Origin: Ceratorhiza oryzae-sativae
Taxonomy: Eukaryota > Basidiomycota > Agaricomycetes > Cantharellales > Ceratobasidiaceae
Reading direction: 5' to 3'
NCBI GenBank assembly: GCA_030998015.1
Contig: JARWMV010000022.1
Location: 62,001 to 126,000 of the forward strand
Length of the DNA: 64,000 nt
The position numbers were made by a program, and so were the translations under genes. Position 1 is the first letter of the stretch, and every line of letters begins with the position of its first letter. Of this stretch, positions 45,396 through 55,216 are shown piece after piece. The notes under the pieces are model-generated. The model was not told where the DNA came from. It saw nothing but the letters and a program-made list of their open reading frames with translations, and made no database searches.

Positions 45396-47163
45396 ATGTC
45401 ACAGAGACCACAAACTCGATCTCAAAGCAGAGTGGCAAATAGTAGGCCACAATCACCCAAACCCATTGCTTCCCCAGAGGCTGAAGGTAACCCAGATGAG
45501 ACCCTCCAAGGAATGCCAGGGGGGTTGCCACAAAACCCATGACCAGTGGCTCAACCCAACCCCACTCGGGCCCCCATCTTGGGAGGGGAAATAGGGGGAA
45601 TACCACTCCGCAGCCCTCAACCGCCAATTCACCTGACAAATCCAGACCCAGAAGATATCTCAAATCCAGAGAGGGATGAGGTAGAAGATATGACCCGAAC
45701 CATATACAAACAAGGCACGGCCTTGGCAGAAGAGGCAAGGACACAACCCCAGCCAGGTCCTGGAGCCATAGCCACTGCCAACCCTATTCACACCATTGCC
45801 ACAGCCATCAGGGCGGGGCTCAAGGAACTTAGAGACAATAATCATAGGGAACTAGAAAAGGCAATCACAGGTATAAATCAGTGTCAAATATCACTAACCC
45901 GACAAGAAGGAAACGTGGACTGGATGGTAAGGTCAATGGAAACATCCAACAAAAATGTCCTCTATGTGGCAAAGAACCAGGACGACCTAAAAGCAGAAAT
46001 GGGGAACCTGATAAAAGAATTAAAGGACATCTCCATGGAAATAAACCGGGTACTGGGAATGCAAGAGTGAAAGCTCGAAAGCTTAGAGAAGAAAACTGAA
46101 AACAACTGAAGCAGGAAGGCCAAGGGAAAGGACAGAAGAAACCAGGGGAAGAACTAGGGTGGTCATAGGAAGCCCCTCACGATCCCCCTCAGCCTCCCCA
46201 GTACGAACACCCTTTCTGGGAAGAACCTTCCAGGCTGAGTCCACAATAAGACCCCGAACAGAACCTCCATCCCAAGCAAACCAACCTACCCTTGCTGCAA
46301 ACCACACCCCTAAGGAGGCGAGACTAGGGAGACCCAGCAAATTTAATGGGAAAAAGGGGAAGGAAGCAGAGAACTTCATAATCAGCATGGAACTTTTCTT
46401 TGCTGACTATGACGAATCAGCCTTTGATGACTGAAAAAAGATATCTGCTGTGCTAATGAACATGGAGGATGGGGAAGCAGCAAACTGGGCACAACCTTAC
46501 TGCCAGAAACTACTAGCAGGCGAACACACAGGTATTCTTGCATCCTGGAAGGATTTCAGGAAGGGATTCCTGGATGCTTTTAATGACCCAGTCATAAAGG
46601 AAAAGACCATCCGGAAACTAAGGAAATTAACACAGACCAAGAGTGCATTGGATTATGCTACCCAATTCCGGATCCTGATCCAAGAGGTAGACTGGAACCA
46701 GGAAGCCCTCAAGGACCAATTCAGGGAAGGGTTAAAACCCGAAGTACAACAAGAGATCTTAAGGATTGAAGTACTGGCAAATGAGGCTGAAGGTCCATCA
46801 TATACCTTAGATCAATTAATTGACTTTGCCTGCAAAATGGACGACATGCAGTTTGCGAACCAGAAAATGAATACAAGGACCAGCAACTCATCAAATTCAA
46901 CCTGGGCACCAGCAAAATACAAACAAGGGGGGAACAAGCCTTTAGGGACCAGCAAACAGGGGAATACCCAAACCAACAACATGGTAAGGATACCAAACAG
47001 TGAAAAGGACAGGCGAAGGAAAGAAGGACTCTGCATCAAATGCGGTAAATCAGGGCATGTCCTGAAGGAGTGCCGAGGCCAGTGGACCTACGACAAAGCT
47101 AAGCTACAAGGGAAGGCCAGCAGACAAGTTGAGGAAGAAAGCAGCTCTGAGTCGGAAAACTAA
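45396..47163 (+). pseudogene. Gag of the Rep-carrying chromovirus
   Basis: The start ATG at 45396 gives MSQRPQTRSQSRVANSRPQS. The frame runs to 46070 with a TGA at 45540 and holds a heptad-like region (VAKNQDDLKAEMGNLIKELK). It then shifts near 46080 into the frame SPSRSPSASPVRTPFLGR and on to 47163. This second part has the capsid (RPSKFNGKKGKEAENF, ISAVLMNMEDGEAANWAQPY, WKDFRKGFLDAFNDP, LDYATQFRILIQEVDW) and a zinc knuckle CIKCGKSGHVLKEC at 47031-47072. A TGA at 46432 interrupts it. Each TGA could be a mutated CGA. Gag ends in TAA 17 bases before the pol ATG, in a different frame. Confidence 0.85.
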
Positions 47164-47180
47164 TTGGTCCTACCACTTCC

Positions 47181-50100
47181 ATGTTGGAGGACCCCAATAT
47201 AACCCCTACCGCAGATGTATGTTACCTCAAGAAGTCTAGTAATCAATCAATAATATACACTACGGTAGAGGGAATCATGGAACCAGCTAAGACGCTGATT
47301 GACTCAGGATCTTCAACCAACTTCATCGATAAGGCCTATTCAAGGGAAAAAGGGATTCCAACCACCCCCCTCAAACACAAGAAATCAATTGTGGCCATTG
47401 ATGGAAATGAAATCAAGGATGCCATAGAAGAAAGGGCAGAACTAAACATCGAAGTGGAAGGGAAGACACTAAAATGCTCCCTTTATGTAATGACCCTAGG
47501 TGATACAGACATAGTCCTAGGGAAAGAATGGCTTGAAGAAGCAGAACCTATCATAGATTGGAAAGACCTTACCATCTCATACCCAGACGAAATCAAGGCA
47601 AGGGCAGCAAGTGAAAGCCTACAAATCCCAGAAGAATTTAGGGATTTTGAAGACCTATTCAGGGAAGAGGGTTTCCAAGAACTTCCACCCCACTGAGGTA
47701 ACCTAGACTTCAAAATGGACCTGATCGAGGGAGCAGAGCTGCCAAAGCCTGCAAAGAGGTACAGTATGTCACCAGCAGAAACAAAGGCGCTCAGGGAGTA
47801 CCTAGAGGAGGAACTAAGAAACGGGAAAATAAGGCCCAGCCAGTCAGTTGTAGCTGCACCCTGTTTCTATGTGAACAAAGCAGATGGGGGGCTTAGGTTG
47901 GTAGTCGACTACTGTAAGATGAATGACATCACCAAGCCAGACAGGTTTCCACTTCCAATCCAAATAGAATTGATTGAGAGACTGAAGGATGCAACCATCT
48001 ATTCAAAAATGGATGTTCGATGGGGGTTCAACAACATCAGGGTAAAAGAGGGAGACGAATGGAAAACAGCTTTCAGGACAGGAGAAGGCCAGTTTGAATG
48101 CTTGGTCATGCCATTTGGAGTAAAAGAAGGACCAAGAACCTTTACCAGGTTCATGATGGAAAAGTTCCGTGATATAATAGACGATTATGTAGTAATCTAC
48201 ATGGACGATGTACTAGTGTTTTCCAGAAACAGGGAAGAACACGTACAACATGTCAGGGAAGTGTTAAAAAGAATGAGGGAAAACCACCTCTTCCTCAAAC
48301 CACACAAGTGTCAGTTCTTTGTGAAGGAGGTAAGCTTCATTGGAATTGTCATATCCCCAGAAGGGATATCGATGGAAAAGGAAAAGGTAAAGGCAGTTCT
48401 AGAATGGCCAGAACCTAACACAGTAAAAGAAGTCCAAGCCTTCCTAGGCTTTGTGGGGTTCTATAGAAGGTGGATAGAGAAGTTTAGTACCTTAGCCATA
48501 CCCCTCACAGATCTCACCCAAAAAGATGTCAAATTTCTGTGGGAAAGAAAACAACAGGAAGCATTTGAAGCTATCAAAGAAGCAGTAGCAAGAGAACCGG
48601 TCCTGATCCACCCAAACCCAAACAGGCCATACATACTGGAAACAGATGCCTCAGGAGTGGCCATGGGGGCGGTACTAAGCCAAAAGGGTGATGACAACCG
48701 ATTGCATCCAATTGCCTTCCTATCGAAGAGCTTCACCCCACCAGAGAAAAATTATGACACCTACAACAAGGAGTTGCTTGCAATTGTTAGGTCCTTAGAG
48801 CACTGGAGGTTATACTTAGAAGGGACAGAGGAACCTATTGTGATATACACTGACCATAGGAACCTCCAGTACTGGCAAAATGCCCAGATGTGGAATAGAA
48901 GGCATGCCAGATGGTATCTCACTCTGGCACCCTTCAATTTTCAGATTGTGTATAGACCAGGGAAACTCTCACAGAAGCCAGATGCCCTTTCCAGAAGGAG
49001 CAACCATGGGGATACCCCTATGGAACCACAGATCATGATTCCAGAAGAAAGGTTCATAGGTTTCATGGCAGAAGTACAGGGGAATTTCTGGGAAGAGCTT
49101 AAAGAAGCTCAGGAAGAAGATGAATCTATCAGATCATTAAGGCTGAGCGTGGCAAATAAAGAACAACTACCACCCTCAGTACAGAAGGAATTTAGATGGT
49201 ATGAAATGAAGGAGGGCCTATTAAGGTATGACAACAGGCTCTACATCCCGGATGACAAGGACTTGAGGTTGAGTCTTCTTGAGGAGTGCCATGACGCCCC
49301 AGTGGCAGGTCATCAAGGACAAGCCCGAACACTAGAATTACTATCAAGGGATTACTATTGGCCAGGAATGAAGGCCCAAGTAAACCGATATGTGGAATCT
49401 TGTGAAATGTGTCAAAGAAGCAAAGGACACAAACAAGGCACTCCCCTGAAGTCCTTACCAATCCCATGGAAACCATGGGCAGATGTCGCATATGATTTCA
49501 TTGTCAAATTACCTGTCTCAAAGGGGTACAACAGTATCTTGACAGTTGTAGATCGCTTCTCCCAGCAGGCCCATTTTGTGCCATGTCTGGAGAGCACCAA
49601 TGCAGAAGAACTGGCAGAAATATTCATAAGGGAAGTATGGAGACATCACGGGACCCCAGAAACCACTGTCTCAGACCGAGGGCCAACCTTTAACAGCCAA
49701 TTCCTAAAAGCCCTATACAAAGGAATTGGGACAAAGCCCAGATTCTCCACTGCTTTCCATCCAGAAACAGATGGTCTGTCGGAAAGGACCAATCAATGGG
49801 TAGAAGGGTTCTTAAGAACCTTCTGCAATTATAGACAAGATGATTGGGTAAAATGGTTACCCATTGCCAAATTCTGCCATAACAACCACGTAAATGCTAC
49901 AACAGGACAAACCCCATTTGAAACAGTATATGGAAAAAACCCAAGATGGGTTATCCGAGAGGGAGAAGAACCATCTGAGGCACCTGCTGCAGACAACATG
50001 TGTAATCAAATGGAAAAGGTATGGGATGAGGCAAGAGCCTCAATGGAGTTACACCAACAAATGGAAAAGAAAGGGAGGGAATTCAAGGTAGGAGACAAGG

Positions 50101-50594
50101 TTTGGCTGCTCCTAACAAACCTCTCGTCCAAGAGACCCTCCAAGAAACTGGACAACTGAAAAGGGGGGCCCTTTGAAATCACAGAAAGGATCTCATCCCA
50201 TGCATATCGCCTGGACCTACCTAAAACCATACGTGTACACAATGTATTCCATGTAAATCTCCTCTCGCCATTCACAGAAGATAAAGACTTCCAAAGAAGG
50301 CAGGCCAAACCACCACCAATCATAACGGAAAAAGGAGAGGAGGAATACAAGGTGGACCACATTGCAAATTATGAATGGCGGAATGGCGAGCTGTTTTACC
50401 AAATCAGATGGAAGGGCTACAACCCAATAGAAGACACAATGGAACGTGCCAGCAAGTTTGCTGACATGAAAGAGGTTCTAAATGACTTGCGAAGGCACTT
50501 ACCAGACGCACCAATGCCAGTCAAGACAAGTCAGCACTCAGGTGACTCGAAAGGCAGGCCAAAGAGAACCAAACGAGGATCTGGAAAGCTTTAA
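47181..50594 (+). pseudogene. Pol: protease, RT, RNase H, integrase, chromodomain
   Basis: One frame of about 1,137 codons with only two TGA stops (47694 and 50157), each explicable as a former CGA. Protease: TLIDSGSSTNFID near 47300, DIVLGKEWLEEAEPIIDW. RT: CFYVNKADGGLRLVVDY, KMDVRWGFNNIRV, and an intact YMDD box at 48198-48209. RNase H: YILETDASGVAMGAVLSQ, YTDHRNLQYW. Integrase: HH/CC (HDAPVAGHQG, CEMCQRSKG), core D at YDFIVKLP, D at VSDRGPTFN and the glutamate-containing LSERTNQW. A chromodomain (VDHIANYEWRNGELFYQIRW, 50352-50520) would steer insertion to chromatin marks. It is almost intact. Confidence 0.93.
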
Positions 50595-50678
50595 AAGGAG
50601 CCATCCAGGATACCCAAGAAAGGCCAGAGTCCACTCTACCACCACACTTGCACCACAACACATAAACCCAATTTCACT

Positions 50679-51497
50679 ATGCCTTTTGCCACTCGCCCCA
50701 CGTTTCCCTCAGGCCACTTTGCGCCCCTGGTTAATAATCAGGTCGCCCGCGTCCGGTTGGCGCCCACCACAAGACGGCCAGCTCCCTACCCAGGCAAGGA
50801 AAACCGCAAGAAGCCAGGCCAGTACACCCCGAGCGTGGAGGAACACCAAATGATTGCAGAGAGCTTACTGCCAGGGGCCAACTTGGTGTACATCCCAAAG
50901 AAGGATAGGGACAAGAGGAACTGGCTTAACGACAGCCTTTACAAGGACCCCAAGTTAGGAATACTGCGGTGGCAGGGAGTCTGAAGGCCGACAACCAGGA
51001 GCGCAATGTTGCGCACGCCAATGTATGTAATCGACAACATAGTGGGGGCAACGGTGACAGGGGTGGTCTACGCCGCCAAGGAACAGAGGGAGGCGGTGGG
51101 CCTCCAGACGACTAATGCAGATTGGGAAGTAGAGCAGCAGGCCAGGGTCCTGTTGGAGCAGTGGAAGCTGGCACCAGCGGCACTGTATGTGGGACTGCTT
51201 GAGGCCACTACCACTGATGAAATGTTTACTGCCATCAGGTTGAAGGAAGCAAACTTGGCCGACTTCCATAACTGGGTGAAGGTATGCCCAAACCTGCACG
51301 GTTACGATACGGATATGTCGAGCCTCATGGCAAGCCTGGAGTCCCTGGTGGTAAAGGAGGAGGAGCCGAGAGTAACGATAAAGGAACCAACCCCGGACCC
51401 GGCCCAAGAGGGAGTCCAAACAGATTGGGCCAAATGGGAGGATGAGCTGGCGGGCGCCTTGGAGGAAGTGCCCCTGCTGGACACAGAGCCTTTGTGA
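50679..51497 (+). CDS. Cargo reading frame X, unknown function
   Basis: Two open stretches in one frame, 50679-50984 (101 codons) and 51006-51497 (163 codons), are separated only by a TGA at 50982 and seven sense codons. They probably formed one ~272-residue protein. The N-terminus is basic and proline-rich (ARVRLAPTTRRPAPYPGKEN), the middle has LVYIPKKDRDKRNWLNDSLY and YVIDNIVGATVTGVVYAAKE, and the C-terminus is acidic (DWAKWEDELAGALEEVPLLD). It starts 85 nt after pol and runs toward gene Y. I recognise no domain. A retrotransposon accessory protein or a gene brought in with Rep are both possible. Confidence 0.5.
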
Positions 51498-51578
51498 CTA
51501 TCAGGCCTATCACAGGTTTTTTGGAATGTCTTAGGAATAATTTTCACTATCATATAATAATACATTTCAAATGTTTTT

Positions 51579-52117
51579 CTATTTTTTCTTGCCCTTGAGG
51601 GGCTGGGCATAGGGTTTTTTTGCCTTCTTATCCTTCCTAGTAGTACGGGCCGCAGAACCACCAGCCCGGTTCTCAGGCAACAGCCAGGGGGCCTCCCCCC
51701 CTGGGAAGTCGGCCATGTAGTTCTGGAAACACCCAGAACCAGACGCTGCAAAGGGCGAAGCCTCATCAAACAAGGGAGCAGAGCCCTCCTCGAAGAATTC
51801 GGCAAGAGCGGCCTGGTGAGACCGCTCCTCAAAGGACTTGTAGTCCTGATCAACGAGCGCCCAGACATGCTCAAGGGTGGCCTCATGGGCCCGACCATCA
51901 AGGAGGATGCGCTCTTCTACAGAACAAGTTAGCTACGTGAGAACGACAAAGAACGAACACACGTACCTGGCACCCCACAGAAGAACCAGTCCCCAACACC
52001 CCTGTAGAAGTCCTCAAGGGTGGCGTCGCAGACTGCGTCGCAATAGGAGCAGTAGTCCCCCTCAGGAAGGGACCAACAAGTACAGTCGAGGGGATTATAG
52101 TTAAGGGTGATGACATG
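51579..52117 (-). CDS. Cargo gene Y, antisense with a spliceosomal intron, unknown function
   Basis: Exon 1 (to 51967) starts at an ATG at 52117 (MHVITLNYNPLDCTCWSLPE); an in-frame ATG at 52261 is an alternative. The intron 51917-51966 is 50 nt, with donor GTACGT, a CTAAC branch site and a TGTAG acceptor. Exon 2 runs from 51916 to the stop at 51579. Splicing keeps the frame and gives about 162 residues (210 from the far ATG). The N-terminal half is cysteine-rich (CTCW, then YCSYCDAVC and DWFFCGV), possibly metal-binding. The tail is lysine-rich (ARTTRKDKKAKKPYAQPLKG), perhaps a nuclear signal. It converges with X and diverges from Rep. A TATA-like GATATAATC lies about 45 nt upstream of 52117. 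No family recognised. Confidence 0.62.
51917..51966 (-). other. Spliceosomal intron of gene Y
   Basis: GTACGT donor, CTAAC branch point about 15 nt before a TGTAG acceptor, 50 nt long. It fits the size and signals of basidiomycete introns such as those at 63063 and 63695. Confidence 0.8.
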
Positions 52118-52261
52118 CATAATTGAATAGAGGTTGATGAAAAGGCCCACAAGGGTGGGGAGATTATATCGACAAGGCAGGACCATAACCTGCACAAACA
52201 CCAAAACAAACTTGACCGGAAGACACAACATCACGTGACCCCCAACTGAGCAGAACAACAA

Positions 52262-52805
52262 GATGCCACGTGACCTAGCTTGGTCACATGAGCATTTGCT
52301 ATCCCCTAACTACCGGAGGGGTCGGAGAGGGGGCACCAACCGAAGTGGGGGAGCGGAGGCCCCAAGCGTAGCAAGGATCAAGGCCGACGTGGAGGAACGG
52401 ATGGGAGGGCACCCCTCGGAGATGCGTCACAAGGGAAAGACATACAAGGACAAGCAAGAAAACAAACAAGTCACGTGACATGAAGCGAACATGTGTCCCA
52501 AGCAGACGAAGAAAACAACAAGGTCACGTGACCCAGACAATGTCACATAATATGGCCGCTATCCCCTGAACTACCGGAGGGGTCGGAGAGGGGGCACCGA
52601 CCAGAGTGGAGGAGCAGAGGCCCCGAGCGCAGCAAGGTTTAAGGCTGACGCGGGGGAACGGATGGAAGGGCACCCCTCGGAGATGCGTCATCACCAAAAT
52701 AAGGTCATGTGATCACAACAAATGAAAGACGGAGTCATGTGACGATCAAAATGGACCTTGCAGCTTATATAGACAAGCACAAGGCCCGAGATAACCCGCA
52801 CTCTC
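52262..52805. promoter_or_regulatory. Divergent intergenic region with a repeated stem-loop block
   Basis: Between Y and Rep lie two copies of a ~131-bp GC-rich block (52299-52429 and 52559-52690), nearly identical. Each begins TATCCCCT, a 9-10 base spacer with AACTACCGG, then AGGGG, so CCCCT and AGGGG can pair as a short stem (52303-52321 and 52563-52582). CCTCGGAG-type motifs repeat further on. CACGTG-like boxes (TCACGTGAC and variants) are scattered through the region, as in the LTR. TATATAGA at about 52766 lies 33 nt upstream of the Rep ATG. It could be a divergent promoter and, by analogy with CRESS-DNA replicons, an origin; the latter is inference, and no canonical nonanucleotide loop is present. 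Confidence 0.55.
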
Positions 52806-54133
52806 ATGCTCTCTTCCCAGTCCCCAAATACCTCTAAAACTGTAAACAATGCTAAGCGGAAATGGATCGAACGCGGCAACACCCCAGCCAAGCGGATCAA
52901 GCAAAGGGCGGAGGTTGGCGTCGCCATCGCCAACGCCCTTGGTATCAAGCCGAGCCCCCTCACCTGCTTCTATGCAGCCTACGCTGATGGATTGAGGGTC
53001 CGAAGAGCTGACCGAAACCGCGCCGGCCCCTTGGTTCCGCGTCCAGACCAGGGCGGTGCTGCTGACCTGGTCGAAGCTACGCGATCAGCCCTCAAGTGGG
53101 CTCGTCGCCCGATACAAGGTGTTCTGCTGCCAATGGCCAAATCATTGGGCGACTTTGGCAGTGGTGGAACGCCACAACCCCGAGGAACTGAACTATGACC
53201 CGGCCCGGCCCCTCCATGTCCACGCCCTCTCCATCAGTCAGGAGCGGAAGGGCGGCTGGAACACCCAGAACACCCGGTTCTGGGACTTCGAGGGGCAACA
53301 CCCCAACATCCCCAAAGGACCTCAAGGATGGACCAGGAGGCAACCCTGCAAGGGAGGCTTTCAACTACCTCTGGAAGGATGTCGGAGCTAACAGCGAGGA
53401 GGTAGAGGAGCTGATGGCAGGGGACCTGACCTCGGAAAGGTTGGAGGAAATCCTGGTGAAGGGAAAGGGCAGGAAAAGGTCGAGGGCGGAGGCAGACCTG
53501 GAGGACGGGGCAGAGATTGTTGCCTCAGTGACAAAAAAAGAGTACTACCAGGCATTCAAGCGCCTGCGCCCCCTCCAGATGGTGACAACGTGGAACTTGG
53601 TACGAGCATATGCTGAGTACACGTATAAGGAGGACCGGGGATGCATGCCTGCAATCCCAGTGGAGTTGGAAGCCCCAGAAGACCGGGTGCACATCGACAG
53701 GGCAGACCGATGGTTCGCGGAAGAGGCTGAGAAGAGAGGGAGGGGTGTGCGCCATCGCATCCTGGTGATCGAAGGCGAAACAGGAACTGGGAAGACGGCG
53801 TATGCACGATCCAAGGGCTCCCATAGCCGGATGTGCAACATCTGGAACGTGGGGAATCTGTCGGAGGACGCCGACATCTGGATCCTGGATGACATGGTCC
53901 AGTCAAACAGGAAGTACTCGCTCAAAGCCCTGAGCCAGTACGAGGCAGACTTCACAGGCAGATATGCTCATGTGAAGTCAATGAAGGTACGACCGACGGT
54001 GATCCTGGGGAATAGCCAGTCGGCCATAATGAAGTGTTGGACGGACATAGAGGGGGAAGAAGGGGACCTATGGGTATCCAAAAATGTAGACTGGGTATAC
54101 TCAGGAGGGAAGCCATTTTTTGTTTTTCCTTAA
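52806..54133 (+). pseudogene. CRESS-DNA Rep-like protein (HUH endonuclease and SF3 helicase), frame-broken
   Basis: The three frames run 52806-53198, 52999-53391 and 53195-54133. The first gives a basic N-terminus (NNAKRKWIERGNTPAKRIKQ). The second holds a motif I-like LLTWS (53059-53073), the HUH pair HVH (53215-53223) and a block like the geminivirus-specific GRS (RFWDFEGQHPNI, to 53309). The third has YLWK (tyrosine codon 53366-53368), the position of the nicking tyrosine, then Walker A GETGTGKT (53774-53797), Walker B DIWILDD (53873-53893) and motif C with its asparagine at 54011-54013. All Rep motifs occur in the right order, but two frame changes, near 53020 and 53300, break the gene. 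Rep would nick and unwind a circular ssDNA replicon. It is most like the geminivirus/genomovirus side of the family. Confidence 0.88.
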
Positions 54134-54227
54134 AGAATAAAAATAAATTATCTTTGTATAAGCTGTTTTATTCTCAGACCATGTGTTGAGAAGTAAGCTT
54201 AAACAAGGAAATAAGCAAGGAGAAAGT

Positions 54228-54361
54228 AATCTCATGTAGCGTAGAGGTTAAGGGGTCTAGCCTGACTCATCATCTCCTAGCTGAGCAATTACACATTGAA
54301 CGGAAGGTTGTTGGTTCGAGTCCAGCACCCTTAACCTCCTCAATATATGAGATACCTTTTT
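54228..54361 (+). ncRNA. Pol III-type, tRNA-like unit
   Basis: TAGCGTAGAGG (54237-54247) fits a tRNA A box, GGTTCGAGTCC (54313-54323) is a perfect B box, and TTTTT (54357-54361) is a Pol III terminator. GAGGTTAAGGG near 54244 can pair with CCCTTAACCTC near 54327, and ATCTCAT with ATGAGAT outside it. A standard cloverleaf does not form, so this is a tRNA-derived or SINE-like sequence rather than a normal tRNA. It sits between Rep and the polypurine tract. Confidence 0.45.
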
Positions 54362-54417
54362 AGAAACTTTTAGAACCCAGAAAAGAAACATGCCTCGAGA
54401 TCCCCCAAGACATGTCC

Positions 54418-54431
54418 AAAGGGGGGGATAA
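54418..54431 (+). other. Polypurine tract
   Basis: AAAGGGGGGGATAA directly precedes the TGTTATGACC start of the 3' LTR. Confidence 0.8.
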
Positions 54432-55211
54432 TGTTATGACCTGCCTAGCAGACATAACCTAACAACCAAATATTGTACAGATTTATGGCATTTTTCCCGA
54501 AGCAGAACAAACCATAAACAGGATCACGTGATCTCAGCGCTTACCCAACGATTAAGCGCTGGTGGTTACCCTGAACTCGCTCCAGCGTTTCTCTCCCATG
54601 TTACCTGGAGCGAGGAGCAAGTTGTCACGTGATCTCAGTGCTTACCAACAATTAAGCGCCGGTGGTTACCCTGAACTTGCTCCAGCATTTCTCTCCCATG
54701 TTACCTGGAGCGAGGAGCGAGTTGTCATGTGACCTCGGCGCTTACCCCACGATTAAGCGCCGGTGGTTACCCTGAACTCACTCCAGCGTTTCTCTCCCAT
54801 GTTACCTGGAGCGAGGAGCGAGTTGTCATGTGACCTCGGCGCTTATCCAGCGATTAAGCGCCAGGTGCTTAAGTCCAAAAGGTCACATGACCCTTGGACC
54901 TTGCGCGGCTCTATAAGATTCGGAGCCGCACAAACTTAGGATAAACAATTACCTAAGACCTAGTACTATATAGAACCTATAACTGCTATAGACGGCGCTT
55001 AGGAAAGAGGGGCCACCGCAGCAACCGCAGTCACATGTATATAAGGGGAGTAAAGCAAGACTGAACGCCTCAGCTTGCTTTATCTTGTCAACCACCATAG
55101 ACCATAGCAAAAACTGTAACTAGAACGCTCAATACATACTGCATAGCACCAAACCGTCAACACAGCCACTACTTAAGTGCTCCACAAGGGAGCCTCCAGA
55201 GGGTCACAACA
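54432..55211 (+). repeat. 3' LTR of the Rep-carrying chromovirus
   Basis: A 780-bp LTR with three 101-bp U3 units (54524-54825) and a partial fourth, one unit more than the 5' LTR. It ends GGGTCACAACA, followed by the TGTTT duplication. Differences from the 5' LTR are mostly C/T and G/A changes. Confidence 0.92.
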
Positions 55212-55216
55212 TGTTT

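Larger units (their letters stand above)
44596..55211 (+). mobile_element. Ty3/gypsy chromovirus carrying a CRESS-like Rep cargo
   Basis: This is a complete 10,616-bp LTR retrotransposon with the perfect target duplication TGTTT at 44591-44595 and 55212-55216. It has a 5' LTR (44596-45274), self-primer site (45277-45288), gag (45396-47163), pol (47181-50594), cargo (50600-54360), polypurine tract (54418-54431) and 3' LTR (54432-55211). A usual chromovirus internal region ends soon after pol. Here about 3.8 kb follows, with reading frame X, antisense gene Y and a Rep-like gene. Gag and pol carry a few TGA stops and one gag frameshift, so this copy is probably dead but young compared with its neighbours. 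Confidence 0.95.

Noticed and set aside
51302..51901. 199-codon minus-strand frame over X and Y
   Set aside because: It is a shadow in the wrong frame; the spliced Y gene explains this strand.
52543..52555. TAATAT-containing sequence as a geminivirus-type nonanucleotide
   Set aside because: It is not in a stem-loop and matches only six of nine positions.
52998..53046. 49-nt GT-AG intron in the Rep N-terminus
   Set aside because: The length would fix the frame, but the donor GTCCGA is weak and splicing would remove residues directly before motif I.
53195..53300. ATG at 53195 as the true start of the helicase part of Rep
   Set aside because: It overlaps the endonuclease motifs in another frame, and the low-complexity peptide it gives (serine/proline/glycine-rich) looks like a shadow. 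The helicase frame more likely joins near 53300.
54237..54332. A normal tRNA gene
   Set aside because: The boxes are good, but no acceptable D or anticodon arm and no 7-bp acceptor stem directly next to the T arm can be drawn.
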